Below, piece after piece: positions 41,416 through 51,067 of a stretch of DNA of 64,000 nucleotides. The notes under the pieces were generated by a model that saw nothing but the letters and a program-made list of their open reading frames with translations, was not told the origin of the DNA and searched no databases. Each line of letters starts with the position of its first letter. Position 1 is the stretch's first letter. Position numbers and translations under genes: made by a program. Location of the stretch: positions 1-64,000 of the forward strand of contig JAKPJZ010000059.1 of assembly GCA_029553955.1 (NCBI GenBank), given 5' to 3'. Origin of the DNA: Chloroflexota bacterium. Its GTDB lineage: Bacteria > Chloroflexota > Anaerolineae > SpSt-313.

Positions 41416-42687
41416 ATGGAACTGAAACTCCACCGCCGCATCGTCAACGCCTGGTGCCTCTACGACTGGGGCAACTCGGCCTTTTCCACCACCGTCGAGG
41501 CCGCGGTGCTGCCGGTGTACTTTTCCTCGGTGGTCGCGGCTGGGCTGCCGGGGAACACGGCGACGGTCTACTGGGGCTATGCGGCCTCGATTGCGCTCCT
41601 GATCAGCGCCATCATGGCGCCGATCCTGGGCTCCATCGGCGACTATACCGGGTCGAAGAAGCGCTTTCTGGCCGTGTTTGCTGCCGTGGGCATCGTGGCC
41701 ACCGGGCTGCTCTTCCTGGTGCAACAGGGCGATTGGCTGCTAGCGCTGGGCTGTACCATCGTCGCCTCTATCGGCTTTGCCGGCGCGGCGATCTTTTACG
41801 ACTCGCTCCTGCCGCACATCGCCGGCGCCGATGAGATCGACTATGTCTCATCAAAGGGCTACGCGCTGGGCTACCTCGGTGGCGGCTTGCTGCTGGCGGC
41901 CAACATTGGCATGATCCAGTTGCTGCCCGGCACGCTGGGGCCGCGGCTCTCCTTCCTCAGTGTGGCGTTCTGGTGGGGCGCCTTTACCGTGCCGCTGCTC
42001 AAGTGGGTGCCCGAGCCGCCGCGCAACGTGGCCGGCATCGGCGAAGGGGTGCCCGCGGTGAGCGCCGGCTTTCGCCGCCTGGGCCAGACCTTCCGCCACC
42101 TGCGCCAGTACCGCCAACTGTTCTTCTTCCTGCTGGCCTTTTGGCTCTACAATGACGGCATCGGCACTATCATCAAGATGGCCACCATCTATGGTGCCGA
42201 GATCGGCATCGGCATGATGGACCTCATCGGCGCGCTGCTCTTGACCCAGTTCGTGGGCATCCCCTGCTCGCTGTTCTTCGGCAAGTTCGGCAGCCGCATC
42301 GGCACCAAGCGCGCGATCATGCTCGGCCTGGGCTGGTACACGCTCATCGCCATCGCCGGCTACTTTATGAGCGCCGCCTGGCACTTTTGGGCGCTGGCCC
42401 TGGCCGTGGGCATGGTGCAGGGGGGCACGCAGGCGCTCAGCCGCAGCCTCTTCGGGCGCATGGTCCCTAAAGAAGCGAGTGCCGAGTTCTATGGCTTTTA
42501 CGACGTGTCGAGCAAATTCGCCGGCATTGCCGGCCCAGCGCTTTTTGCCCTGGTGGGGCAGCTCACCGGCTCCAGCCGGCTGAGCATCGTGGCGCTGGTG
42601 GTGTTCTTTGTCGGCGGCATCATCCTGCTCACGCGGGTGGACGAGGAAGAGGGGGTGCGGCTGGCGGCCGAGACGACGACAGGTTGA
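41416..42687 (+). CDS. MFS transporter of the UMF1/Atg22-like family
   Basis: A 423-residue membrane protein with about twelve hydrophobic segments. The start [26 protein letters not shown] is the hallmark of the UMF1 (Atg22-like) group, as is [30 protein letters not shown] in the second half. Yeast Atg22 exports amino acids from the vacuole; bacterial substrates are unknown. AAGGAG precedes the ATG at 41416. It seems unrelated to the neighbouring selenoprotein cluster, from which a repeat element separates it. Confidence 0.9.
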   Translation: MELKLHRRIVNAWCLYDWGNSAFSTTVEAAVLPVYFSSVVAAGLPGNTATVYWGYAASIALLISAIMAPILGSIGDYTGSKKRFLAVFAAVGIVATGLLFLVQQGDWLLALGCTIVASIGFAGAAIFYDSLLPHIAGADEIDYVSSKGYALGYLGGGLLLAANIGMIQLLPGTLGPRLSFLSVAFWWGAFTVPLLKWVPEPPRNVAGIGEGVPAVSAGFRRLGQTFRHLRQYRQLFFFLLAFWLYNDGIGTIIKMATIYGAEIGIGMMDLIGALLLTQFVGIPCSLFFGKFGSRIGTKRAIMLGLGWYTLIAIAGYFMSAAWHFWALALAVGMVQGGTQALSRSLFGRMVPKEASAEFYGFYDVSSKFAGIAGPALFALVGQLTGSSRLSIVALVVFFVGGIILLTRVDEEEGVRLAAETTTG

Positions 42688-42832
42688 GCATCGGACCTGG
42701 CTGAGGGCCGCTCACGATGGCATGCCGGTCATGGGGTTGGACAGGTGTGCTATAATGGTTGGCGGACCAGAAGAGGAAAGCGGCCCTGACCACGCCTCAG
42801 CAGGAGCGTTCCATGCGAGCGGGAGAACCGTG

Positions 42833-45042
42833 ATGATCGAGAGATCGTTCGATATTCCATTCATCGCCGAGCTGGCGCTGCGCGAGAAGCAGATCCAGCA
42901 GAACTATCGGCCGATCATTGCGGTGCACAAGTGGTTCGCCAGGCGCCCGGGCACGCTGTTCCGCGGCCTGCTGCTTGCCGAGTTTGCCGAAGGACCGCTG
43001 AGGGAGGCGTTCTACCGGGCGCACGACCTGCATGGCACGCGGGTGGCCGATCCGTTCATGGGCGGCGGCACGCCGCTGATCGAAGCAAACCGCGCCGGTT
43101 GCGACGTGATCGGCTACGACATCAACCCGATGGCCTACTGGATCGTGCGCCAGGAGATCGAGCACCTCGACGTGCCGGCCTATCGGCAGGCGGCGAACAA
43201 CCTGCGGGCGCGGCTCGAGCGCGAGGTGGGCCAGCTCTACCGTACGACGTGCAAGGAGTGCGGCTCACCCGACGCTCACGTCAAGTACTTTATCTGGGTC
43301 AAGACCCACCGCTGCGGGCACTGCGGACAGACGTTCGATCTTTTCCCCGGCTATCTGTTGGCCGAGAACCGGCGCCATCCTCAGAACGTGTTGATCTGCG
43401 CGATGTGTGGACAGCTTGACGAGGTCGAGGACCGGCGTAACCCCGGCCGTTGCGGCACATGCGGGGGTGCGCTGCGCCTGCACGGCCCGGCAGCGCGCAA
43501 CCGCTGCGCTTGCCCCCACTGTGGCCATGTGAATGCGTACCCGGATGCGGCGCAGGGGGCGCCCGAGCACCGCATGGTGGCCATCGAGTACCATTGCCCG
43601 GCCTGCATGCCGAGGCATGCAGGCCGTTTCTTCAAAGTGCCCGACGAGGCTGATCTGCACAGGTACGCGGCTGCGGCCTCGGCCTGGGCGCAGCTTGACC
43701 CCCAGTTTGTGCCCGACGACGAAATCCCTCGCGGCGATGAGACCGACCGGCTGCACCGCTGGGGCTACCGGCGCTATCGCGAGATGTTTAACACACGCCA
43801 ACTCCTCGGCCTGGAGTTGAGTTGCCGGGCCATCGCCGAGTGCCCCGATGCGCGCCTGCGCAATGCCCTGGCGACAAACCTCTCGGACCTGCTGCGCTAC
43901 CAGAACATGCTCTGCCGCTACGACACCATGGCGCTCAAGTCGCTTGACGTATTCTCGGTGCATGGGTTCCCGGTGGGGCTCGTGCAGTGCGAGTCGAACC
44001 TGCTCGGCATCGCCAATGGTGGCGAGGGCCCGAACATCGGCAGCGGGGGCTGGTCGACATCATCGACAAGTATGCCGCCGCCAAGGCCTACTGCGACGCG
44101 CCGTTCGAGATCCAACACCGGGGCGGACGCAAGGTCGTTGTGCAGGTGCAGGGCGAGTGGATCGGCGAGCGGCGCCCGAACGAGACTGCGGGGGCCGGCA
44201 GGAGGGTAGAGCTACGCTGCGCCAGTTCGACCATGGAGGCGCCGCCGCCGGGCAGCCTGGACGGCGTCTTCACCGACCCGCCCTACTTTGCCAACGTGCA
44301 ATACGCCGAGCTGATGGATTTCTGCTACGTGTGGCTGCGGCGGCTGGCCGTCGACACGGGCGGCGCCTTCGACAGGCCGTCGACACGGAACGAGAACGAG
44401 CTGACCGGCAATGCGACGATGGAGCGAGGACTGGACCACTTTGCCGAAGGCCTCTCGGCGGTGTTTGCCAACATGGCACGCGCCCTCAAGCCGGGGGCGC
44501 CGCTTGCCTTCACCTATCACCACAACACCATCGAGGCCTACTATCCCATCGCGGCGGCCGTGCTCGACGCCGGGCTGGCCTGCACAGCCGCGCTGCCCTG
44601 CCCGGCTGAAATGAGCGCTTCGATCCACATCAACGGCACGGGGTCCTCGATCGTGGACAGCGTGTCTGTCTGCCGCTCCACAGGGACCGTATCGCGCGCG
44701 ATGCTCGCGTCTAGCGGCGAAGGGATCGCGCGATTGGTGCGGAAGGACATGGAAGCCTTGCGGGCGGGCGGCGTCAAGCTCACCAAGGGAGACATGCGCT
44801 GTATCGCCTACGGACACCTGGTCCGGCTGGCCATCTGGGACCTCCGACCGTCGTGGGATCGCGCCATCGACACAGCGGCCAAGCTTGGCGCTGTCGCCAG
44901 GGCCACAGAAGCCTTGGGCGGCTGGGCCCGCGTCGCCCAGTTCCTCGACGAGACGCCGAGCCTCGGCCCGCTGTTCGAACACCGCATCGCCGAGGACGTG
45001 CGCGGCTATGACAGCGGAGGTCCCGATGAAGTATCCTTTTGA
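42833..45042 (+). pseudogene. DNA methylase (DUF1156/COG1743-like), frameshifted
   Basis: Two overlapping frames form one protein of about 736 residues. The first part has YRPIIAVHKWFARRPGTLFRG, the SAM motif VADPFMGGGTPLIEANRAG and zinc-ribbon-like CxxC pairs (CKECG, CGHCG, CAMCG, CGTCG, CPHCG). The second has the catalytic DPPYF in VFTDPPYFANVQYAEL and LKPGAPLAFTYHHN. The frames join at a run of five G (44045-44049): six G would give GSGGLVDIIDKY, restoring continuity. Thus a one-base loss, either a real phase-type mutation or a sequencing error. DUF1156-type methylases accompany helicase/nuclease defence loci. ATG at 42833 after GGGAG. The restriction-like gene overlaps its 3' end. Confidence 0.8.
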
Positions 45043-46168
45043 GATCCCCTTCCGTGAGGTAGAGGCCGACCTCGATGGCTGTGTCTCGGCAATCTTTTCC
45101 TCGCTCGAATCCGAGTTCCTGGTGCTGCCCAGAGGCCAAGGGTTCGTCGACTATCCTGTGTTCGAAGCGGGCTATGAGGCGCTCAAGCGGGCGACGGGCG
45201 GGTTCCGCGACATGGATTGCGCCACGGTCCTGGAGGCTGCCCTGCAGGCGCCGATGGCGCTCATCGTGCTGCGTACCATCTTGGGCTTTACACCGTCCGA
45301 GTGGGCATACCTCGCCACGCAGCGCACAGGCATTGCGGTGAGCCAGAGTTTTGTGCGCGGCATCGATCGCACAATCCGGCTCAAGCCCACGGCGCCGTTC
45401 AAGGGCACCGAGGTCACCAGGCAGCGCATCAGGGTGCTGGTCGATACCGCCTGCCAGCTCATCAGATGGCCCGCGCCCAAGGTCGAGGCCGACAAGATCC
45501 ACCGCCTGGATAAGGCCGACACGCGCCACGGGCCGGCGTCTATGGCGCGGCTGGCCGACATGGGCGTGCCCTATGCGATGTTGCTCTACGAGCGCTTCTT
45601 GGGACGGCCGTCTGCCGGGCACCGAGATTCGGTCTCGGAGTTGGTGGGCGACGCCCTAAGTGGGTGGACAGAATTCTGTTGACACGCGGCGCTGGGCGTG
45701 CAGCCTCTGCTGCAGCAAGCCAAAGCGGCATGGCAGTGGCTCGATGTCAACCTAATTGTGTCCACCCACTTAGAAGCGACGATCGAGGGCGTCCTTGTTG
45801 GCGCGCACGTCAGCTACCGCAAGACCAAGCGGGCGGAGACGGTGCCGGGCTTTGACCAGGCGCCAGATTTCGTGGTGCCCAGCGAGTTCAACCCGCAGGT
45901 GGTGATCGAGGCCAAGCTGACGGAGGACGACGGGACGGCGCGCGACAAGGTGACGCGCATCCAGCACCTGGCGGCGCTGAGCATGGAGGGGCAGCCGGAA
46001 GGCACGCCCAAGTAACAGGTGGTGGCGTGCATCGCCGGGCGGGGCTTTGGCGTGCGGCGCGAGGACATGAAGAAGCTGCTCTTGGCCACACGCGGCAAAG
46101 TGTTCACCATGAAGACGCTGGACCGGCTGGTAGAGTGCACGCGGCTGCAAGAGTTCGGCGGACGATAA
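45026..46168 (+). pseudogene. Restriction-endonuclease-like gene broken by a MITE and a nonsense codon
   Basis: The first part (218 residues, MKYPFEIPFREVEADLDG ... SVSELVGDA) is cut at 45655 by the 118 bp MITE, which adds a few codons and a TGA. The coding sequence resumes in the same frame at 45773 and shows a PD-(D/E)xK-like VVIEAKLTEDDGTARDKVTRIQHL. It then meets a TAA at 46013, after which QVVACIAGRGFGVRREDMKKLLLATRGKVFTMKTLDRLVE continues in frame to 46168. It overlaps the methylase 3' end by 17 bp, so the two formed a modification/restriction-like pair. Loss of nuclease function is expected. Confidence 0.75.
45656..45773. mobile_element. 118 bp MITE, copy 2, inside the restriction-like gene
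   Basis: Identical to 35992-36109, with the same CTAAGTGGGTGGACA ends. The host frame is the same on both sides, so the net insertion length is a multiple of three or includes compensating target bases. No clear target duplication is visible in either copy. Confidence 0.88.
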
Positions 46169-46219
46169 GCGACGCACGGGTGATCCAGGCATTCTCCTGG
46201 GTACAAGAGCGGGTGCCAG

Positions 46220-46275
46220 GCCGGCAGAGCCACAAAGGACACAAAGGGGAAGCCTTTGTGTTCTTTGTGGCTCTA
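46220..46275. repeat. Gene-end hairpin of the GCCACAAAGGACACAAAG type
   Basis: AGAGCCACAAAGGACACAAA and its mirror TTTGTGTTCTTTGTGGCTCT around GGGGAAGCC. It lies between the broken restriction-like gene and the convergent beta-glucosidase. Confidence 0.75.
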
Positions 46276-46296
46276 CCGGCCCAGGCCCGCGCTGTC

Positions 46297-47634
46297 TCAG
46301 GGCAGGGCGTTGGCCGTGGCCACCTGGCGGAACCAGGCGCCGCTGTCTTTGACGACGCGCGCCTGCGTGGCATAGTCGACGTAGACCAGGCCAAAGCGCT
46401 TGGTGTAGCCGTAGGCCCACTCAAAGTTGTCGAGCAGGCTCCACACCAGGTAGCCGCGCAGGGGCACGCCCTCGGCGATGGCCTGGTGGGCGGCCGCCAG
46501 ATGCGCGCTGAGGTAGGCGATGCGCTGCGGGTCGTGCACCCGGCCATCCTGCAGCCTGTCGGCCGCGGCGCAGCCGTTCTCGGTGATATAGAGCGCGGCG
46601 GGATGGTACTCCTGGTGCAGGCGGACGAGCAATTGGCGCAGGCCCTCCGGGTACACCTCCCAGCCCATCTCGGTGAGCTCGGCGTAGGGGGGCACGATCT
46701 GCCGCGCGCCCAGGGGGCCACCCTGGGGGTCATCGGCGACGACGGCGCGGCTGTAATAGTTGACGCCGAGGAAATCGATGGGCGTGGCGATCTGCAGCAG
46801 GTCCTCCGGCTCGACTTCGGGCGCCAGTGGGCCGGCGTAGGCCAGCATGTCGGCCGGGTAGGCGCCGCGGAAGAGCGGGTCGAGGAAGAGGCGGTTGAGC
46901 AGGCCATCGAAGCGCTGCGCCGCCTCCACGTCGGCCTGGCGCTCGGATGCCGGATCGACCCAGCTCAGGTTGAGCGCGATGCCCACCTGGGCGCCCGCTT
47001 CGCTGTTCTGGCGCAGGATGGGCACCGCCCGGCCGTGCGAGAGCAGCAGATGATGCGCCACCTGCAAGGCCGCCTTGGGATCGTTGAGGCCGGGGGCGTG
47101 GCTGCCGAGGGCATAGCCCTCGAAGGCGGCGACAAAGGGCTCGTTGTGGGTGATCCAGCGGCGCACGCGATCGCCCAGACGGCTGGAGACGACGGCGGCA
47201 TAGTCGGCGAACCAGCCGGCGGCGTCGCGGTTGAGCCAGCCGCCCTTGTCGTAGAGCGCCTCGGGCAGGTCCCAGTGATAGAGGGTGGGGAAGGGCTCGA
47301 TGCCGGCGGCGAGCAGGGCGTCGACGAGGCGGTCGTAAAAGTCGAGCCCGGCCTGGTTGGCGGCGCCGCTGCCATCGGGGATGATGCGCGGCCAGGCGAT
47401 GGAGAAGCGGTAGGCGTTGAGGCCCAGCTCCTTCATGAGGCCGACATCCTGCCGCCAGCGGTGGTAGTGGTCGCTGGCCACATCGCCGGTGTCGCCGTTC
47501 TCGGTCTTGCCGGGAGTGTGGCTGAAGCGGTCCCATATGGAGACGCCGCGTCCGCCTTCGCGCACCGCGCCTTCGATCTGATAGGCAGAAGTGGCCGTGC
47601 CCCAGACAAAGCCTTCAGGAAATGTGGTCGCCAT
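46297..47634 (-). CDS. bglA: Family GH1 beta-glucosidase
   Basis: A 445-residue TIM-barrel glycosidase of the expected GH1 length. It starts FPEGFVWGTATSAYQIEGA (N-terminal signature). The acid/base Glu is in THNEPFVAAFEG (about 165) and the nucleophile Glu in LYITENGCAA (about 350). The end AYGYTKRFGLVYVDYATQARVVKDSGAWF is typical. It hydrolyses beta-linked glucosides and is likely cytoplasmic (no signal peptide). It stands alone, with no sugar transporter beside it. A CCTGACAGGTTT palindrome copy lies about 100 bp upstream of its start. Confidence 0.95.
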   Translation of the reverse strand: MATTFPEGFVWGTATSAYQIEGAVREGGRGVSIWDRFSHTPGKTENGDTGDVASDHYHRWRQDVGLMKELGLNAYRFSIAWPRIIPDGSGAANQAGLDFYDRLVDALLAAGIEPFPTLYHWDLPEALYDKGGWLNRDAAGWFADYAAVVSSRLGDRVRRWITHNEPFVAAFEGYALGSHAPGLNDPKAALQVAHHLLLSHGRAVPILRQNSEAGAQVGIALNLSWVDPASERQADVEAAQRFDGLLNRLFLDPLFRGAYPADMLAYAGPLAPEVEPEDLLQIATPIDFLGVNYYSRAVVADDPQGGPLGARQIVPPYAELTEMGWEVYPEGLRQLLVRLHQEYHPAALYITENGCAAADRLQDGRVHDPQRIAYLSAHLAAAHQAIAEGVPLRGYLVWSLLDNFEWAYGYTKRFGLVYVDYATQARVVKDSGAWFRQVATANALP

Positions 47635-48014
47635 CGCCCTCGCCTTCCTTTATTGCCCCACGCGAACCCAAGCCGCCCAACGCGCGGCGGCGATGCTGTC
47701 ATTATAGCCGCGAGCGGCGCTTGTGTAAAAGCCAGAGACCTGGCAGGTTTCCGGAAACCTGTCAGGCCTGCAGGGCTAGGAGCGCACCGAAAAAGTGTCA
47801 TTGTTGAAATCGAGTCCACAACCCGTAGTGGTGCACGTGCTCCTGATGCCACTACCTGTTGAGAGTTGAGTCGGTCATTGATGGGGTTTTTCGGTTCGCT
47901 CCTAGGGCCTTGTGCCCGTTTTGCCGTTCTGTGGCGCCAGTCTCGCCGCCCAAGACGCCCCGAGGCCGCCTGCGGCGGCCAAGGGGGGCTATGCTACGGG
48001 TTTGCGAACACGAC
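47635..48014. other. Spacer with two repeat families
   Basis: No gene is seen. A CCTGGCAGGTTTCC palindrome copy lies at 47737-47768. An inverted copy of the GTAGCATAGCCCC core with its GTCGTGTTCGCAAACC arm lies at about 47980-48016, next to a GGCCGCCTGCGGCGGCC hairpin. Confidence 0.6.
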
Positions 48015-49235
48015 CTAGCCCCACACGCGCAGGCCATACTGCTCGTGCAGCTCCTCGAGGCAGGCCTCCCACTCGTCGAGGGCGCCGAGGTGGTCGTACA
48101 CTTCGCGCAGGCGCTTGAGGTGCGCCTCGGCATCGCCGGCGGCGGGCTGCCCGGCCAGGGCACGTTCGAGCAGGTGGCGGTAGAGGGTCAGGGCCTGCTC
48201 GGGCTGGGCGGTGGCGGCGTAGGCGGCCAGGCGGGCGAGCACCTCAGGCCCGTAGCGCTCGGGCGCGCCGACGACGTAGGGCAGGGCGCGCGCCGGGTCG
48301 CCTTCGCCCAGCGCGAGCTCGACGAGGGCCTCGTCGCGCCCGTTGTGGGCGAGCGTGTGCGCCACGTCGGGCCGCAACTGCTCCCAGGTGCCGAGGCGCC
48401 GCGCCAGTGTGGCCACGCGCTCATAGTCGCCGTGGCCCGGTGCCTGGCGCAGCGATTCCAGCCTCAGCTCCAGCGCCCGCGGCAGGTCGCCGCGCTCTTC
48501 ATAGCGAGCAGCGAGCCAGCCTGCCAGGCGGCGGTCGAACCCGGCCTCCAGGCGCTCGGCCACCAGGGCCATGACGGCACGCACCTGCCCGCGGGCTGCC
48601 GGCGAGTTGGCGAAGTGGAGCAGCGCTTCGGCATCTTGCAGGTCGCGGCGGGCGGCGCTGAGCGCCTCGCCGACGCGGTCGAGGTCGAGCAGCTTTTCGG
48701 CCACCAGGCCGGCATAGCCCGCCGCACGGCACTCGGCGAGCACGGCCTCCAGCGAGGCCGGCTGGGCCGAGTCCAGGTCAAGGAGCAGCCGCCAGCAGGC
48801 TTCGGCCGCGCCGGAGGGGGCGCCGGCGGCCAGCGTGCTGCGCACCCAGGTGCGGAGCAGGTATCGCTCGGCGGGGGTGGCGTGGCGCAGCAGGATGAAG
48901 GGGATCTCGCGGGTCAGGCCGTTGGGGCTGGCGCCGGCGTCGGCCTGGTAGACCTGGAAGAGGGCCTGGAAGGCGGCCTGGCGCGCCTCGGCGCCGTGGA
49001 GCAGCGCCAGACAATCGTCCAGCCCGGCCACGGCGTGGCGCAGCGCCTCGTGCAGGTCGGGCTGCTCGGCCCATGCGGCAGCGCGCGGCGCGGCCGTGGC
49101 CACGACCTCCTGGAATACCTCCGCTGCCGTGTAGGCATCGGTGAGCTCGAGCAAGCGCTGGCCAACGCGGCAGCGCGCGCCGGCATCGCCGAGATCGCCG
49201 GCCGGCCTGAGTGTGCCGAACGGTGCGTTCTGCAT
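48015..49235 (-). CDS. TPR-like helical protein, possibly SWIM-protein related
   Basis: A 406-residue, Ala/Leu/Arg-rich, all-helical protein with repeated helix pairs (ALELRLESLRQAPGHGDYERVATLARRLGTWEQL). It ends AEAHLKRLREVYDHLGALDEWEACLEELHEQYGLR, which resembles the C-terminal tail of SWIM-zinc-finger proteins (COG4715). The SWIM CxCx(n)CxH segment itself is absent, so this may be a truncated or separate half. It was probably part of a longer protein or a scaffold. I do not assign a function. The ATG at 49235 is the frame start and no strong RBS is seen, so the true start is uncertain. Confidence 0.6.
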   Translation of the reverse strand: MQNAPFGTLRPAGDLGDAGARCRVGQRLLELTDAYTAAEVFQEVVATAAPRAAAWAEQPDLHEALRHAVAGLDDCLALLHGAEARQAAFQALFQVYQADAGASPNGLTREIPFILLRHATPAERYLLRTWVRSTLAAGAPSGAAEACWRLLLDLDSAQPASLEAVLAECRAAGYAGLVAEKLLDLDRVGEALSAARRDLQDAEALLHFANSPAARGQVRAVMALVAERLEAGFDRRLAGWLAARYEERGDLPRALELRLESLRQAPGHGDYERVATLARRLGTWEQLRPDVAHTLAHNGRDEALVELALGEGDPARALPYVVGAPERYGPEVLARLAAYAATAQPEQALTLYRHLLERALAGQPAAGDAEAHLKRLREVYDHLGALDEWEACLEELHEQYGLRVWG

Positions 49236-49414
49236 GGAAGGGCGTCCCTTCTAGCCCGGGGCCCGTGCCGGGCGTTCTGCAGAGGGCGAGAGACGGAGCC
49301 CGAGGAGGAGGTGGGGGAGTTGAGGAAGGACTCCGAGCCTGGTATCGATGGGGGCATAATAGCACGGTTGCATCTTGCAGGCAAAAACGCATTGGTCACA
49401 CTGTCATGGCGTGC

Positions 49415-49503
49415 TCGTAGTACGGGAGAGCGGAGGTGGGCTGGCCGCTGGCGCCGCCCGGCGGCGCCAGCGGCCAGCCCACCTCCGCTCTCCCGTACTA
49501 CGA
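49415..49503. repeat. 89 nt near-perfect palindrome (44 bp arms)
   Basis: Arms of 44 bp around a single central base (49459); I find no mismatch. The left arm begins TCGTAGTACGGGAGAGCGGA. It is the longest of four such palindromes in the window, 45 bp beyond the 3' end of the GerMN gene on the minus strand. The four do not share sequence. Confidence 0.92.
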
Positions 49504-49547
49504 ACGCGTTTCCGCAGCCGCCTCTGCTGGCTGCCCCAGCAATTACC

Positions 49548-50126
49548 CTACGGCTCGAGGCAGAACGGGATAGAGCTGGTGGGGCCATCGGGGGCCTCGG
49601 TGGTGCCGTCGGCGTCATAGATCTTGACGTACTCGATCTCTGGGAACTGCAGCAGGTTCTTGAGCAGCAACTGGGCGATGGAGTAGGTGGCGCCGTTGGA
49701 GGCGCAGGGGCCGGTGAGGGAGATGCGCGCGATGCCGCCCTCGACGGTGAGCCTGCTGAAACCGGTAAAGCCGCTGTTGATGCGCACCAGGCCGCGCGCG
49801 CTCTCCTCGGCTGTGGGGCCGCTGAAGAACTCGGCCAGCACCGCCTCGGGCAGGTTGGCGCTGGCGGGCACGGCGCGGGTCACGCCGACCTCGAACGGCG
49901 GCGTGCCGAGGGCGTAGCGGTTCTCGTCGGTGAAGTAGACGGTGATCTCGACAATTGCCGGCGCGGCGGTGGGGATGGGTGTGGCCGGGAGCGCCGTGGG
50001 GCTGGGCACGTCGACCGGCGCGGTTGTCGGGTGCACGGTCGTGGCGGTGGGGGTGGCGCTGGGCGTGCAGGCGGCCAGCAGCGTGAGCACCAGGGCCAGA
50101 ATCGCCATACGTTTTGCCGCTCTCAT
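49548..50126 (-). CDS. GerMN-domain lipoprotein
   Basis: A 192-residue protein. A signal peptide with lipobox LLAAC is followed by a Thr/Pro/Ala linker (to about 58) and a GerMN domain: VEITVYFTDENRYALGTPPFEVGVTRAVP, PEAVLAEFFSGPTAEE, INSGFTGFSRLTVEGGIARISLTGPC, YSIAQLLLKNLLQFPEIEYVKIYD. GerMN domains occur in spore germination proteins and in many lipoproteins of non-sporulating bacteria, where they are thought to bind cell-wall material. It is an independent minus-strand gene. Confidence 0.85.
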   Translation of the reverse strand: MRAAKRMAILALVLTLLAACTPSATPTATTVHPTTAPVDVPSPTALPATPIPTAAPAIVEITVYFTDENRYALGTPPFEVGVTRAVPASANLPEAVLAEFFSGPTAEESARGLVRINSGFTGFSRLTVEGGIARISLTGPCASNGATYSIAQLLLKNLLQFPEIEYVKIYDADGTTEAPDGPTSSIPFCLEP

Positions 50127-50358
50127 CCTCTTCCTCCTCGGCGTAGCGGGGCCAATTGCGCAGCGTTGGGTGCCCTCACCATTAAGACGCGCGATGCTGG
50201 CGCCAAGTTGCAGTGCAGCTCACTTTGAGGGCGAGTGTGCCGTCAAGTCTGCTGGGCGCCTCGCGTTCTGCGCGGCCCTGGCCCCCCCCTACGCTACGGA
50301 GTCGCCTTGAACCGGGCGCATTCCTGGCGTTACTTTGCCAGTTCCCGCTCTGTGCAAT

Positions 50359-50396
50359 AGGTTCATAGTCGGCGCTCAAGCGCCGACCATGAACCT
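50359..50396. repeat. 38 nt hairpin
   Basis: AGGTTCATAGTCGGCGCT and the mirror AGCGCCGACCATGAACCT, one A-C mismatch, loop of two bases. It follows the 3' end of the methyltransferase gene on the minus strand. Confidence 0.75.
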
Positions 50397-50401
50397 GTGG
50401 A

Positions 50402-51067
50402 TCATCTCTGCGTCCTCTGCGCCTCTGCGGTGGATTCCACCTTCTGAGCGAGGATGAGGGTGTGGCCGGCCACGCCCTCGGGCACAAAGCGCGTCCACAG
50501 CACCGTCAGGCCCGCAGCGGCGAGCCACGCCAGGTAGGTGTCCTCGCCGGCGTGGCTCCAGTACATGGCGTTGCCGCCGCCGAGCCAGCCGTCCTCCTGG
50601 CCGGTCCAGGCGCTGTGGCCCACCGTGGCCATGAGGTAACCCCCGGGCTGCAGCCAGCGGCCGATGTTCCGCAAGAGCGCGGGCTGCTCATCGAGCGGCA
50701 GGTGGATGATGGTGTAGAACGAGACGACGGCGGCCAGGCTCTGCGGCGCGAGGTCAAGCGTGGCCATGTCGGCGCAGAGAAAGTGCGCCGTGGGCACGTT
50801 CTGCCGGGCGCGCTCGATCTGCACCGGCGAGATGTCGACGCCGGTGAGGGGGTGCCGGCGCGCCAGCCGCCGCGCCACAGGCACGCCGCAGCCGCAGCCC
50901 AGGTCGAGCACCGGGGCGCCGGGCGCGAGCAGCGGCTCGAGCTCGTCGAGCCAGGCGTGGTAGTGGGCGCACTCCTCGCCCTCCTCGTCGCCACGATAGA
51001 TGCGCGAGATGAGGTCATAGCCCGCGCGCACGATCTCCTTAGGGTCCAGGGCGTCGCTCGTGCTCAT
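50402..51067 (-). CDS. Class I SAM-dependent methyltransferase
   Basis: A 221-residue protein with the class I Rossmann signature APVLDLGCGCGVPVARRLA, the acidic ribose-binding LTGVDISPVQIERAR, and FYTIIHLPLDEQPALLRNIGRWLQPGGYLMATVG. It probably methylates a small molecule; the substrate is not predictable. The ATG overlaps the stop of the MFS gene (ATGA), so it is translated with the transporter. The C-terminal KVESTAEAQRTQR comes from a gene-end repeat read into the frame. Confidence 0.85.
   Translation of the reverse strand: MSTSDALDPKEIVRAGYDLISRIYRGDEEGEECAHYHAWLDELEPLLAPGAPVLDLGCGCGVPVARRLARRHPLTGVDISPVQIERARQNVPTAHFLCADMATLDLAPQSLAAVVSFYTIIHLPLDEQPALLRNIGRWLQPGGYLMATVGHSAWTGQEDGWLGGGNAMYWSHAGEDTYLAWLAAAGLTVLWTRFVPEGVAGHTLILAQKVESTAEAQRTQR

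Noticed and set aside
46013..46015. Recoding of the TAA in the restriction-like gene
   Set aside because: TAA is not a selenocysteine or pyrrolysine codon; the gene is already broken by a MITE, so decay is the simpler reading.
48015..50228. A 789-codon plus-strand frame opposite the TPR-like and GerMN genes
   Set aside because: It runs antisense through two recognisable minus-strand genes and a perfect palindrome; its composition is that of a GC-driven shadow frame.
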